A DNA stretch of 64,000 nucleotides from CBDHHC01 sp965263345. Its GTDB lineage: Bacteria > Pseudomonadota > Alphaproteobacteria > Rhizobiales > CBDHHC01. The stretch is taken from assembly GCA_965263345.1 (NCBI GenBank), contig CBDHHC010000006.1, forward strand, positions 310,001 to 374,000. The letters run 5' to 3'. Under the pieces are notes generated by a model that saw only the letters and a program-made list of their open reading frames with translations, ran no database searches and was not told the origin of the DNA. Shown here piece after piece: positions 45,213 through 54,436 of the stretch. A program made the translations under genes and the position numbers. Every line of letters starts with the position of its first letter. Within the stretch, counting starts at the first letter, position 1.

Positions 45213-45532
45213 GCTCTCTTAAAGTTAAACGATGCTTATAGTTTTAGTTTTTATTCTATGCAAGCTTTTGTATGAATTTTTTATTTAAAAATAAAAAAGT
45301 CTATTAGATCAACTGAGCTATTATTCTTCTTATTTGCAAATGACTCTTAACAACTTCCCAAGAAAATCCATAAGTTTTTAGGAAAGATTCTCAACTAGAT
45401 AAAAAATAATCATAAGTTCGTGCAAAAAATGTTAAATTTTGTATTTTAATGCATTTGAACCATTCATATTACATAATTCTTTTGCTAGAGTGGGTTCTTG
45501 TGGTAATTGGCTTCGTTTGTATAGAATTGGTT

Positions 45533-45706
45533 TTGACACCAGTTCAATGAGATGTCATTTATCATGATTGTGTTTTAGATCTTTAGCATGACAGTGGATT
45601 TGTTATTCATGATTGTTAAATGCGTTTGAAACACATTCTTGCTCCTCTGAGCAAGTTCCGAGAAACCTCTTAGGGCTGCAGTTTTCTGTAGCCCCTTTTT
45701 TATGGT
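45533..45706 (+). ncRNA. candidate small RNA
   Basis: In the 740-base gap between rpmI and the GGDEF gene, TTGACA (45533-45538) could be a -35 box, with CATTTA 17 bases on as a poor -10. Downstream are a TTGCTC-CTCT-GAGCAA hairpin (45640-45655) and then GGGCTGCAG-TTTT-CTGTAGCCCC followed by TTTTTT (45674-45702), a good intrinsic terminator on the + strand. No protein gene precedes the terminator on this strand, so a transcript of about 140 nt is likely. I could not match it to a known family. Confidence 0.35.
45674..45702 (+). terminator. intrinsic terminator of the candidate small RNA
   Basis: GGGCTGCAG pairs with CTGTAGCCC (one G-T step) across a four-base TTTT loop and is followed by CTTTTTTA. 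Stem and T run are both good. The rest of 45213-45530 is AT-rich with nothing else I can support. Confidence 0.65.
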
Positions 45707-45863
45707 GATATAACACTAAAGATTCTAATTTTAGCTGTTCCTTAATTACAATGTGATAAGTTTTATCTATCAGATAACAGAGTATCGTTTTGTTCAAGAT
45801 CGCATGCCATTGTAATGATGGTTCATGCCTTGTATTTAATGGTGCAGATTCAGGTAATTAGTT

Positions 45864-46754
45864 ATGTATGTCGTCATCGTAGATTCTAGCCGTGTTGTAT
45901 TACAGATTCTTGAAAAAACAATTCAAGAAAGAGGTGACAATGTTAAAATGTTTACAGACGGTCGTGAAGCATATGATTATATCAAAGAGAATCAAGATGT
46001 TGATGTTTTGTTAACTAGTTTTGAATTGAAGTCTATGTCTGGGCTGGAGTTGTGTTGGGAAACTCGCGCCCTATCCCAGAATCGTAGCAAGCCAATTTAT
46101 GTTATTGCTATGTCATCGATTGATGATCAACATAAGCTTGTTGAGGCACTTGACAGTGGAGCTGATGACTATATTCAAAAACCACCTTCCGCAGAAGAAT
46201 TTAAAGCCAGATTGAGAGCAGCGGGGCGTTTGACATCGCTACAAAATGAACTCATTAGATTGGCCACGATTGATCCTCTTACGAGTATTTATAATCGCCG
46301 TGCTTTTTTTGATAAATCCACTCAAGCTATTGAAGCTGCGAAGACCAGTAAATCTCTTTACGGGATCATGTTTGATATTGATCATTTTAAACGTGTTAAC
46401 GATACATATGGACATGATATTGGTGATATAGCTATTCAGCAAGTTTCTTCTTTAGCTTCATCTTATGATGGTGTTGTTGGTCGATTGGGTGGAGAAGAGT
46501 TTTCTTTGGTTATGTCAGATATTGAAAAAGACGATGTCATTGATGCTGTAGAAGCGCTTCGTGAGAATATTTCGCAAATTCAGATTAATACTGAAAAAGG
46601 CATTTTATCATTTACGTGTAGTTTCGGTGTGACGGGTATGCTTGATGGTGACGATATTCATGCTATTTTAAAACGAGCTGATATGGCTTTATATCAAGCG
46701 AAAGAGAGTGGGCGTAATAAAGTTGTTTATTTTGAGCAGGTGTGCACAGCTTAG
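45864..46754 (+). CDS. receiver-GGDEF diguanylate cyclase with altered receiver
   Basis: A 296-residue PleD-like protein. Residues 1-120 form a receiver domain; MYVVIVDSSR starts it and KP at 106-107 is the conserved lysine. The phosphorylated Asp is missing: the strand reads LLTSFELKSMSG with Ser52 where Asp is expected, so classical phosphorylation is unlikely. Residues 130-290 form a GGDEF domain with FDIDHFKRVNDTYGHDIGD and the active loop GGEEF at 209-213, so it should make cyclic di-GMP. The inhibitory RxxD site is absent (SSYD). Stands alone. Confidence 0.9.
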   Translation: MYVVIVDSSRVVLQILEKTIQERGDNVKMFTDGREAYDYIKENQDVDVLLTSFELKSMSGLELCWETRALSQNRSKPIYVIAMSSIDDQHKLVEALDSGADDYIQKPPSAEEFKARLRAAGRLTSLQNELIRLATIDPLTSIYNRRAFFDKSTQAIEAAKTSKSLYGIMFDIDHFKRVNDTYGHDIGDIAIQQVSSLASSYDGVVGRLGGEEFSLVMSDIEKDDVIDAVEALRENISQIQINTEKGILSFTCSFGVTGMLDGDDIHAILKRADMALYQAKESGRNKVVYFEQVCTA

Positions 46755-46779
46755 TTCTTAAATGATTACTTAAGTACTT

Positions 46780-47475
46780 TTAAAACATATTTAAAAACAT
46801 TTTTGAGAGCTCCGTTTCTACCTGATATGCGAATATTGTGAAAGATACAACGCAAGATATTGCAATCGAGAATGCTGGTAGTAATTTCCAGAATTTCAAT
46901 TCTAAATTCTCTTTCATCATCCAGAGAAAGAGACCAAAAGACCAAATCAAAAAAACGATAGCAATATAAATCATGAATTGAAATATGTAGGCGTGTTGCG
47001 CCAAAAAATCTACCAATTGCTCTAAGCCTAAATCTATAAGTTGTTGTGTATTGAACAGCTTATCATGTTTTGCCTGTTCAGATATTAATCCTATACTTGT
47101 TGTCAGCGTCATTATGATGATTGCAGCGCCTGCTGGGTATGCTAGGCATTGATATATATTAGAAAGTTGAGTGTTTTTTTCCCTCAAAATAAATAGCACT
47201 GCGCTTGTAATTAATCCTAAAAGCAGAAAATCAATAATAAAAATTGCATACCAGACAATCTCGCTCAGTTTTACAGGGAGAAATAATGATGCGAGTAGTG
47301 AGATAAGAATTCCGAGCTTAATTGATCCCCATAAAAAATCGAAAGCGTGGAAGTAACATGCTTCGCTCTTATTTTCTATTTTATGTTTTATCTTAATAGG
47401 AAAGAAAATGGTCAAGAATAAATCTTTATAATAAGAGCCACTAAAAAAACGAGATTTAATCCAATAGTACAACAT
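46780..47475 (-). CDS. integral membrane protein, 231 aa
   Basis: Five or so hydrophobic helices (about 52-70, 74-98, 110-135, 165-190, 205-222) follow a basic N-terminal part, FFPIKIKHKIENKSEACYFH. The layout recalls YIP1/YckC-type small membrane proteins, but I do not recognise it firmly. No catalytic motif. It converges with the GGDEF gene and diverges from the patatin gene. Confidence 0.6.
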   Translation of the reverse strand: MLYYWIKSRFFSGSYYKDLFLTIFFPIKIKHKIENKSEACYFHAFDFLWGSIKLGILISLLASLFLPVKLSEIVWYAIFIIDFLLLGLITSAVLFILREKNTQLSNIYQCLAYPAGAAIIIMTLTTSIGLISEQAKHDKLFNTQQLIDLGLEQLVDFLAQHAYIFQFMIYIAIVFLIWSFGLFLWMMKENLELKFWKLLPAFSIAISCVVSFTIFAYQVETELSKMFLNMF

Positions 47476-47614
47476 GTTATATTTCTTTTTTCGTTGATAT
47501 TAATTCTTTAACTGATGATTATTACATAAGTATTTTTATGTGATTTTTGTATGTAAATGTCCTTATCTTTCTCTGACTTTATTGTGAACACCATGTTATC
47601 GAAAGGTTTATTTG

Positions 47615-48655
47615 ATGAAACAAATTAAAACAGTCAATCTTGCATTACAAGGTGGCGGAGCGCATGGGGCATTCACATGGGGGGTATTAGATAAAATATT
47701 ACAGGATGGCCGAATTAAGATTGAGGCTATTAGTGGTACCAGTGCTGGAGCCATGAATGCTGTGATCATTGCTGATGGCTTAAAAAGGAATGGTTATGAG
47801 GGTGCTCGTGAGAAGTTACATGAATTCTGGCAAGAGGTTAGTAAAGCCAATCAGTTAAGTCCGATACAAAGATCGCCACTCGATGTTTTTATGGGAAATT
47901 GGAGTTTAGATACTTCTCCTACATATTTGTTTTTTGATCTAATGAATCAATTGGCTTCTCCTTATCAAACTAATCCACTTAATATCAATCCATTAAAAGA
48001 GATTTTAAACCGTGTTGTTGATTTTGAGTTGATCAGGTGTTGTAGTGATGTCAAACTCTTTATCTCAGCAACAAATGTAGAGACAGGGCGTGTAAGGGTT
48101 TTTGACCATAAAAATTTAACTTGTGATATGGTTATGGCTTCTGCTTGCCTTCCATTTATTTTTCAAGCCGTAGAAATTGATGATATCCCTTACTGGGATG
48201 GAGGTTATATGGGTAATCCCGTATTATTTCCCTTTTATCATCATAGTCATTCTAATGATATTTTGATTGTACAGATTAATCCAATAGAGCGTAAGGGAGC
48301 TCCGAAAACAGCTCGAGAGATATTAGATCGTGTTAATGAGATTACTTTTAATGGTAGTCTATTGAAAGAATTAAGGTCTATAGACTTTGTTCGCCGTTTG
48401 ATTGAAGATGGTCATATTGAACAAAAAGAGTATAAGAAAATACGAGTGCATATCATTGAATCGCAAGAGCAACTTAATGACCTAGGAGCATCCAGTAAGA
48501 TTAATGCTGAATGGGCCTTCTTAAAACATTTACATGGTATTGGATATGATGCTGCAACGCAGTGGTTGGAAGACAATTATGATCATGTAGGTGAGAAAAG
48601 TACGGTCGATTTAAGAGAAATGTTTCAGGGTATTGGTATGCAACATCAGGGGTAA
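47615..48655 (+). CDS. patatin-like phospholipase
   Basis: A 346-residue lipid acyl hydrolase. The oxyanion hole LALQGGGAHGAF lies near 9-20, the nucleophile elbow GTSAGAM has Ser43, and the partner Asp is in WDGGYMGNP. This is the bacterial COG1752 type. The ATG at 47615 follows GAAAGG; the TTG just before it is unlikely. The substrate is probably membrane lipid. It lies 160 bases before a CD-NTase-like gene on the same strand, an arrangement that recalls CBASS phospholipase loci, though the GGGAHG form is common in housekeeping patatins. Confidence 0.85.
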   Translation: MKQIKTVNLALQGGGAHGAFTWGVLDKILQDGRIKIEAISGTSAGAMNAVIIADGLKRNGYEGAREKLHEFWQEVSKANQLSPIQRSPLDVFMGNWSLDTSPTYLFFDLMNQLASPYQTNPLNINPLKEILNRVVDFELIRCCSDVKLFISATNVETGRVRVFDHKNLTCDMVMASACLPFIFQAVEIDDIPYWDGGYMGNPVLFPFYHHSHSNDILIVQINPIERKGAPKTAREILDRVNEITFNGSLLKELRSIDFVRRLIEDGHIEQKEYKKIRVHIIESQEQLNDLGASSKINAEWAFLKHLHGIGYDAATQWLEDNYDHVGEKSTVDLREMFQGIGMQHQG

Positions 48656-48815
48656 TTTGCATTTAATTCTTTTTTTACTTTAAACTCAAGATAATTGAAT
48701 ATGTATGGTTTATACGGAAGGCGGGCATTATTTGGTAATAACACATCAATTTCTTATTGTTAGAATAGCCAGACGCATGTTTCTTGAAATTAAAAATATT
48801 TGATTGAATTTTATA

Positions 48816-49682
48816 ATGTCAAATCGCTCTATTCATGATGGTTTTGTTGAGCTTATAAAAAAGCTTGAACCGAATTTTTCTGAGTCAGAGATTTCTGAGA
48901 GTAATCTTAGTGATATAGAAAGATGCCTCAAGTCATCTTTTGATATGAATTATATGATCAATTATGGCTCCATAGGTCATGGAACGCATATATCTGGTTA
49001 TAGTTCTACTGACTGTTTTGCTGTGATTCCTAAAAAACATCTTTTTGAAGACTCTCATGTCTCATTGAAAAAAGTTCATGAATGTTTGCTTGAGTCCTTT
49101 CCTAATGCAAGCATGTTGGAGGGGCGTCCCGTAATTTCAATTTCTTATGGTGAAAAAGCGTTTGAAAGACATAATATTGTGCCAGCATTTCAAAATGGAC
49201 AACGTCATGGACATGATGTGTTTGGGATTCCAGGGCCAAGCCAAAGATGGGTTTCCTCATGTCCTGGGGGGCATAGTGAAAGGATAAATAAAGTTGATAC
49301 TGAGCTTTCATCTCAGTTAAAGTCGATGATCAGACTTGTAAAAGCATGGAATTATTATAATAATCAGCCACTCTGGTCGTTTTATGTTGAGCTTGCAATG
49401 GCAGAGTTTTTAAAAACCGATTACTCTGTTATGTATGCTCAAGATTTTAGGAACTTCCTGAGATATTTACAACGTAGAGAATTAGCTCCCATAGAGAATA
49501 GTATTGGGAGTAATGAACCTGTCTATGCAACACCCAAAGATCAGAAAATCATGGCTTTAGGTACTTTAGATGAGGCTATATATAAATCAGGAAAAGCTGT
49601 TAAGTTTGAAAGTCGTGGTAATATAGCTGAAGCATATTACTGGTGGGGAAAGGTTTTTAATTTTCATTTTCCCAAATATTGA
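48816..49682 (+). CDS. CD-NTase/SMODS-like nucleotidyltransferase with altered active site
   Basis: A 288-residue protein. GSIGHGTHISGY then SSTDCFAVIP (about 51-72) matches the G-S...D-x-D start of cGAS/DncV-like nucleotidyltransferases, and SQLKSMIRLVKAWNYYNNQP with LWSFYVELAMAEF matches their helical core. The first catalytic Asp is Ser64 (SSTD for SDVD), Asp66 is kept, and the third acidic residue before VPAF is Asn120. Two of three metal ligands are thus changed, so synthesis of cyclic oligonucleotides is doubtful. ATG 48816 is preferred over TTG 48804; no clear Shine-Dalgarno for either. Confidence 0.65.
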   Translation: MSNRSIHDGFVELIKKLEPNFSESEISESNLSDIERCLKSSFDMNYMINYGSIGHGTHISGYSSTDCFAVIPKKHLFEDSHVSLKKVHECLLESFPNASMLEGRPVISISYGEKAFERHNIVPAFQNGQRHGHDVFGIPGPSQRWVSSCPGGHSERINKVDTELSSQLKSMIRLVKAWNYYNNQPLWSFYVELAMAEFLKTDYSVMYAQDFRNFLRYLQRRELAPIENSIGSNEPVYATPKDQKIMALGTLDEAIYKSGKAVKFESRGNIAEAYYWWGKVFNFHFPKY

Positions 49683-49694
49683 GAAATTTATTCA

Positions 49695-50048
49695 TTATAT
49701 TTTACGAAAATAATTTGCATTTTGTATTTCTCGATAAATACTGGTCAAGATATAAGCCACAGCTATTCCGTAGAGATTACAATATATGTCTATTAACTCT
49801 GGTGTTCTTTGTGGTACATAAAATTGTCCAATTTCCGATAAAATTGCGTATAGGCTAATCATTATTAGGGCTGTATTTTTGGGCATAATGCGCAAAGAAA
49901 AAATTAATAGGCCTCCAATAAGGAAAACCAGAAAGTGCAGTATCGGGTGAGGTATACCAAATGGTGCTCCAAAACCAGGTGTTAACAGGCCAATAATGGA
50001 TATAATGGCGGCAAAAAAAGTAATTGTTAGACGTGTTGATTTACCCAT
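49695..50048 (-). CDS. VanZ-like membrane protein
   Basis: A 117-residue protein with three to four hydrophobic helices. Phrases LTPGFGAPFGIPHPILHFLVF, LYAILSEIGQFYVPQRTPEL and IDIYCNLYGI match the VanZ-like family, where the E-x-x-Q and D-x-x-x-N positions are conserved. VanZ raises teicoplanin resistance in enterococci; most bacterial relatives have no known role. It converges with the CD-NTase-like gene and has a GGAGAG site. Confidence 0.72.
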   Translation of the reverse strand: MGKSTRLTITFFAAIISIIGLLTPGFGAPFGIPHPILHFLVFLIGGLLIFSLRIMPKNTALIMISLYAILSEIGQFYVPQRTPELIDIYCNLYGIAVAYILTSIYREIQNANYFRKI

Positions 50049-50172
50049 ATAATCTCTCCACCTACCCGAGAATTTTAATCTAATGGGTTTAAAAATAGGT
50101 AAGTTTTCTTATCAAGAGGGTATCATTTTCTATGTATTTGGTATTGAGGTGAAGAAGTTCTTAATAGTCTAT

Positions 50173-51492
50173 TTACAGTTTCTTTATTCTTGCTGCGAAA
50201 AAACCATCCATACCCGAATATTCAACTTGTTCTGCTGGTAGTTGAAATGGAAGGCACCTTAAGCATCCTTCAATAAGCCATTGAGAGTATCCATGTACTT
50301 CTGAAACCCGTATTGGCTCAATCCTAATTTGTGCACCGCTACTCGACAGGCCGGCTATTTGGTAAAGACCTTCTTCTGGTTCAAGTGAGCAGGTGCAATA
50401 CACTAGTAATCCTCCTGGTTTCAGTATTGACAGAGCATTTTCCAGGGCTTTTTTTTGTATTTCGGCTAATTCTATTATGTCTTCTTGCGATTTTAAATAC
50501 GGGATATCAGGATGTCGGCGAATTGTTCCTGTTGCAGAACAAGGGGCATCAAGAAGTATCGCATCGAATTGTTCTTTTGGTTGCCATTTTAAAATATCTG
50601 TTTCTACAGTTTCTGCTTTAAGGTTTAAGCGCAAAAGGTTTTCTTTTAATCGATCAAGACGTTTGGCTGATATATCCACAGCTGTTACATGGGCTCCTGA
50701 ATGGGCCAATTGTGCTGTTTTTCCTCCTGGTGCGGCGCATAAGTCTGCAACCTTTAATCCTTCAACATTCCCTAATAAAGGGGCACAAAGAGATGCTGCA
50801 ACATCCTGTATCCACCATTCCCCGGATTCATAGCCTTCAATTTGTTCAATGCGCCCTTTGTTTAAAATGCGAACGCTGCCATTAGGGAGTTTATGTCCGT
50901 TTAACTTCTCCGCCCACATATCTGGGTTTGATTTAACTGTCAAATCGAGTGGAGCTTCAATTAAGTGGGCATTGGTAATTTGCTTCGTATATTCATGGCC
51001 ATAACTATGTTCCCATTTTTGCCACAGCCAGTTAGGTGTATTTAATTTTAAGTAGTCCTGTTCCTGTGCAATCCCTGTTCCCTGCTCTGAAATACGACGA
51101 AGAATAGCGTTAGCAAGTTTGCTAAAGCGCATTGTTACTCTATTACTCTTACATTGTCTTACAGCCATATCTATTGCAGCATGAGCGGGGGTTTGTAGAA
51201 AGACAATTTGTGCAACGGCACTCATTAAAATTTCTTTTAGTGTTCCACATTTTTTGGGAAGTGGTTTTTCAAGGAAACGAGAGATGAGATCTTCAATTTG
51301 TCCCTTGCGTCTTAGAGATGTTGCAATAATTGCACGAGCAAATGCACGATCCCGTGAGCTGAGTTCTTTAAGTGGCCCACCACTTCCATAACGTCCTAAG
51401 GATTCATCTAAGGGGCGTTTCTCTTTGAGAACAGTTGAGAGTAGTTGGACTGCGGCTTTTCTAGTTGCAAGGCCTGCTTTATCTTGAGACAA
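50173..51492 (-). CDS. rsmB: 16S rRNA m5C967 methyltransferase
   Basis: Methylates cytosine 967 of 16S rRNA. The 439-residue length is normal. Residues 1-150 form the NusB-like domain (AAVQLLSTVLKEKRPLDESL). The SAM-binding domain has VADLCAAPGGKTAQLA, DAPCSATGTIRRHPDI and YCTCSLEPEEG, the latter two bearing the two catalytic cysteines. It is in the usual alphaproteobacterial neighbourhood with htpX and DUF1674. Confidence 0.93.
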   Translation of the reverse strand: MSQDKAGLATRKAAVQLLSTVLKEKRPLDESLGRYGSGGPLKELSSRDRAFARAIIATSLRRKGQIEDLISRFLEKPLPKKCGTLKEILMSAVAQIVFLQTPAHAAIDMAVRQCKSNRVTMRFSKLANAILRRISEQGTGIAQEQDYLKLNTPNWLWQKWEHSYGHEYTKQITNAHLIEAPLDLTVKSNPDMWAEKLNGHKLPNGSVRILNKGRIEQIEGYESGEWWIQDVAASLCAPLLGNVEGLKVADLCAAPGGKTAQLAHSGAHVTAVDISAKRLDRLKENLLRLNLKAETVETDILKWQPKEQFDAILLDAPCSATGTIRRHPDIPYLKSQEDIIELAEIQKKALENALSILKPGGLLVYCTCSLEPEEGLYQIAGLSSSGAQIRIEPIRVSEVHGYSQWLIEGCLRCLPFQLPAEQVEYSGMDGFFAARIKKL

Positions 51493-51566
51493 GGGAATTC
51501 CATTATGACTAATTTTTACCTGTATAACACATGCTGCAAAGCCATATTGGAATCAAGTGAAAATCT

Positions 51567-52469
51567 TTAGCCCCATGGGCCTGTTGGTGGTTTTTTGTCC
51601 CTTGGCGTCTCTTGTGTATCACTTATTTCATTTTGCCCCCAGTCTTCAGCCATGTCTACTAATCTTCCAATGCGATTATGTGCATCTGGGTGAGTAGAGA
51701 ATAGTGGGTCCATACGTTCCCCCGATAATGGGTTCATGATAAACATATGTGCCGTAGCAGGGTTGCCTTCTGCTGTCATATTTGGGATATGAGTGGTTGC
51801 ACCTGATATTTTCTTCAAGGCAGAAGCTAGCCATAACGGACGACTGCAGATTTCTGCACCCATTTTATCAGCTTCATATTCCCTTGCCCGACTTATTGCC
51901 ATTTGTACAATACCTGCTGCCATAGGGGCTAAGAACATGATTGCTATTCTTGCTATGGCATTTCCATTGCGATTGCCCCCAAATAACATTCCAAAATTTG
52001 CTAACATAGATATAGCACCAGCGATGGTGGCTGTAATTGTCATGATCAATGTGTCGCGGTTTTTAATGTGGGCAAGTTCATGGGCCATAACACCAGCAAC
52101 TTCTTCTTTGGACAACATCTTTAACAGGCCTGTGGTTGCACATACTGCTGAGTGCTCCGGGCTTCTACCAGTTGCGAACGCATTTGGCTGGTCAGAATGC
52201 ATTATATAGGTTTTGGGCATCGGCAAATCGGCATTTTCTGCCAATTGTTTGACAATATCATAATATTCTGGTGCGCTACGTGCATCAACTTCTTGGGCAT
52301 TGTGCATACGAAGGACCATTTTGTCGGAATTCCAGTAGCTAAATGCATTCATACCTAAAGCTACAACGAAAGCGATAAGCATTCCTGTTTCACCACCGAT
52401 AAAAAAACCAACCGCCATGAAAAGTGCTGTCAACACGGCAAGGAGAATTGCTGTACGGAAGTAATTCAT
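51567..52469 (-). CDS. htpX: zinc metalloprotease HtpX
   Basis: Membrane protease for quality control of misfolded membrane proteins. 300 residues from the ATG at 52469, which has AGGAAC 8 bases upstream; an upstream start at 52505 has no such support. Membrane helices at about 3-35 and 140-190; MAHELAHIKNRDTLIM gives the HExxH zinc site, with the third ligand Glu in REYEADKMGAEI. HtpX in enterobacteria is heat-shock controlled; no control site was seen here. Confidence 0.93.
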   Translation of the reverse strand: MNYFRTAILLAVLTALFMAVGFFIGGETGMLIAFVVALGMNAFSYWNSDKMVLRMHNAQEVDARSAPEYYDIVKQLAENADLPMPKTYIMHSDQPNAFATGRSPEHSAVCATTGLLKMLSKEEVAGVMAHELAHIKNRDTLIMTITATIAGAISMLANFGMLFGGNRNGNAIARIAIMFLAPMAAGIVQMAISRAREYEADKMGAEICSRPLWLASALKKISGATTHIPNMTAEGNPATAHMFIMNPLSGERMDPLFSTHPDAHNRIGRLVDMAEDWGQNEISDTQETPRDKKPPTGPWG

Positions 52470-52640
52470 GCTTTCGTTCCTATGTATTTTTCGTGTGTAT
52501 AACATAATTTTAGGTTTATCTACACCTAATAATTATTGCATACTTTGCCTTAACTTCTTTTTTCTATATAGTAATTATAAGCATTAGATCAATCTACAAT
52601 GTTTAAGGTTAACATGTATTTATCATAGGAACTTTTTGTT

Positions 52641-52823
52641 TTGAGTGAAGGTGAAATAAAAAAGGAGCTATCTCCTGAAGCTGAACGTGCTCTCAAAGAA
52701 GCTGAAGAGCGGCGTAAAATGCGTCAAGCCTCGACTTCTCCAAAAGAAGTTGGAGGGCGAAAAGGTCCAGATCCAGCTAGGTATGGTGATTGGGAAAAAG
52801 ACGGTATCATCTCAGACTTTTAA
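52641..52823 (+). CDS. DUF1674 / SDHAF4-like protein
   Basis: A 60-residue protein ending GRKGPDPARYGDWEKDGIISDF-type (conserved GP-RYGDWE-G--SDF). This is the DUF1674 family, the bacterial form of succinate dehydrogenase assembly factor 4, which in mitochondria binds free SdhA. Start is a TTG at 52641 with AGGA about 10 bases upstream. It is divergent from htpX. Together with sdhCDAB in this window it supports an alphaproteobacterial origin. Confidence 0.85.
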   Translation: MSEGEIKKELSPEAERALKEAEERRKMRQASTSPKEVGGRKGPDPARYGDWEKDGIISDF

Positions 52824-53075
52824 TAAATGTTGAGAATCTGTGTTATAATTAAATGAGAAAGCTAACACTGTCTCAAATTGAAACGTTCAACTACTAATTG
52901 CCTTATTCTGAAAATTTTCATTAAAACAATTTTTTGTCGTCTTTTTTCTTAAATTCTTGGCTTTTTTACCTTTAGCTTTTAGGTAGAGTCGTCTTTAGGG
53001 CTCATCATAATATTTTGGCATGAAGCTTGCTGTATTACACGAACAATTTCTTTTGTGTGTCAGGAAGTAAGATAT

Positions 53076-54328
53076 ATGACAGTAAAGAGCTTTATTTCAG
53101 TCCAAGATGTGTTTAGGTCCTTTAGTAACTCTGATGATGGATCCTTAACAACATTCTTTGCTGCATCGCTCGTGATGCTTGGTACAGCAATTAGTCTTTC
53201 TGTTGATGGTGGACGTGCATTTAATGCTTACAACAGCACTGGGCATGCCTTGGATGCAGCTGCTCTTGCAGCGGCAAAAGCATTAAATGAACAAGGGCTT
53301 AGTGATAGTGAATTGCTTGATGTTGCTAGAACAGTATTTGAGAGTAATACGCATAATGCCAGCAGTCGTAATGTCGCTTACCAGAATCTCAGTTTGCGAG
53401 CTGATAGAGAAACCAATGAAGTTTCTGTTTCTGTTGAAGGAAATGTGAAAACGACATTTGCTCAACTTATGAATATTACTGAAATACCAATCGCAACTTC
53501 TGCTAAAGCTACCTATAATACTAAAAACATTGAAATGGCTATGATGCTTGATGTGACAGGTTCAATGTCTGGACGTAAGATTAGAGATCTTAAGGTTGCA
53601 GCAACTCAGTTGGTTGATATTCTTATTCCTGATCAAAGTGCCCCACAGAAAGTTCGAATTGCACTGGCCCCATATTCTGCTTCCGTCAATGTTGGGTCTT
53701 ATGCTCATCAAGTCAGTAATGGTGTCAGTCGGATGGTTGTGTTTATGAGCGCGGAAACTCTCACGCCTATCGTGATACTGCTCCAGGAAGAAATGCTTAC
53801 TTCAATGCGGTGACGAACCCGAGACGAGCAAGTAATAATAAGTATGGCTGCCCTAATGCAGAGATTTTACCTCTATCAGATGATAAACGCCTATTAGAGC
53901 GCACAATCAATGGATATTCTGTCGGCGGGTGGACAGCTGGCCATCTGGGAACTGCTTGGGCATGGTACTTGGTTTCTCCAAAATGGCAACATGTTTGGCC
54001 AACAGAGAGCCAACCTGTATCTTACTCTGACCATAAGACTATTAAGACTGTTTTGCTTATGACTGATGGTGAATTTAATACAAGTTATCTAAATGGGCGC
54101 CAAAATCGTACATCAAATAGACAGACACGTACTTTGTGTGATCAAATGAAACGTCAGGGTGTTCAAGTTTACACTGTTGCTTTTGAGGCTCCCGCATCTG
54201 CTCGTCGGACATTAGAAAATTGTGCGACTTCCTCTGATCATTCATTTAATGCAGAAAATGGCGCGGAACTCATAAGAGTTTTTAAAGATATTGCTGTTCG
54301 CCTATCGAAGTTGAGAATTTCTGAATAG
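53076..54328 (+). pseudogene. TadE/TadG-like pilus protein with vWA domain, frameshifted as sequenced
   Basis: The ATG at 53076 (AGGAAG 8 bases upstream) starts a protein whose DDGSLTTFFAASLVMLGTAI segment is a TadG-type membrane anchor. A vWA domain follows with MMLDVTGSMSGRK (MIDAS). At 53729-53732 one base is missing: from there the +1 frame continues DGCVYERGNSHAYRDTAPGR, SVGGWTAGHLGTAWAWYL and LLMTDGEFNT, stopping at 54326-54328. Repaired length is about 417 residues. TadG-like proteins belong to Flp pilus systems, but no tad gene is near, so this is an orphan. One missing base explains the break. Confidence 0.82.
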
Positions 54329-54364
54329 TTTAACAGCTCAAGTGAAAACGGATGGGAAGAATGC

Positions 54365-54400
54365 GGCGTCCTCTTTTATTAAGAGGCGCCACATTTTTTT
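54365..54400 (+). terminator. intrinsic terminator of the TadG-like gene
   Basis: GGCG-T-CCTCTT (54365-54375) pairs with AAGAGGCGCC (54381-54390) with one bulged base, followed by ACATTTTTTTG. A good Rho-independent terminator 36 bases after the gene, between it and the convergent acs. Confidence 0.75.
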
Positions 54401-54436
54401 GTATAATATGTATTCAATCTATAAATTATACTTGGT

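Noticed and set aside
45603..45797. Minus-strand 64-residue frame in the rpmI-GGDEF gap
   Set aside because: It runs antisense to the terminator hairpin, with no ribosome-binding site or recognisable protein.
47615..49682. Calling the pair a functional CBASS operon
   Set aside because: Two catalytic residues of the CD-NTase-like protein are altered, the patatin is of housekeeping type and there is a 160-base gap.
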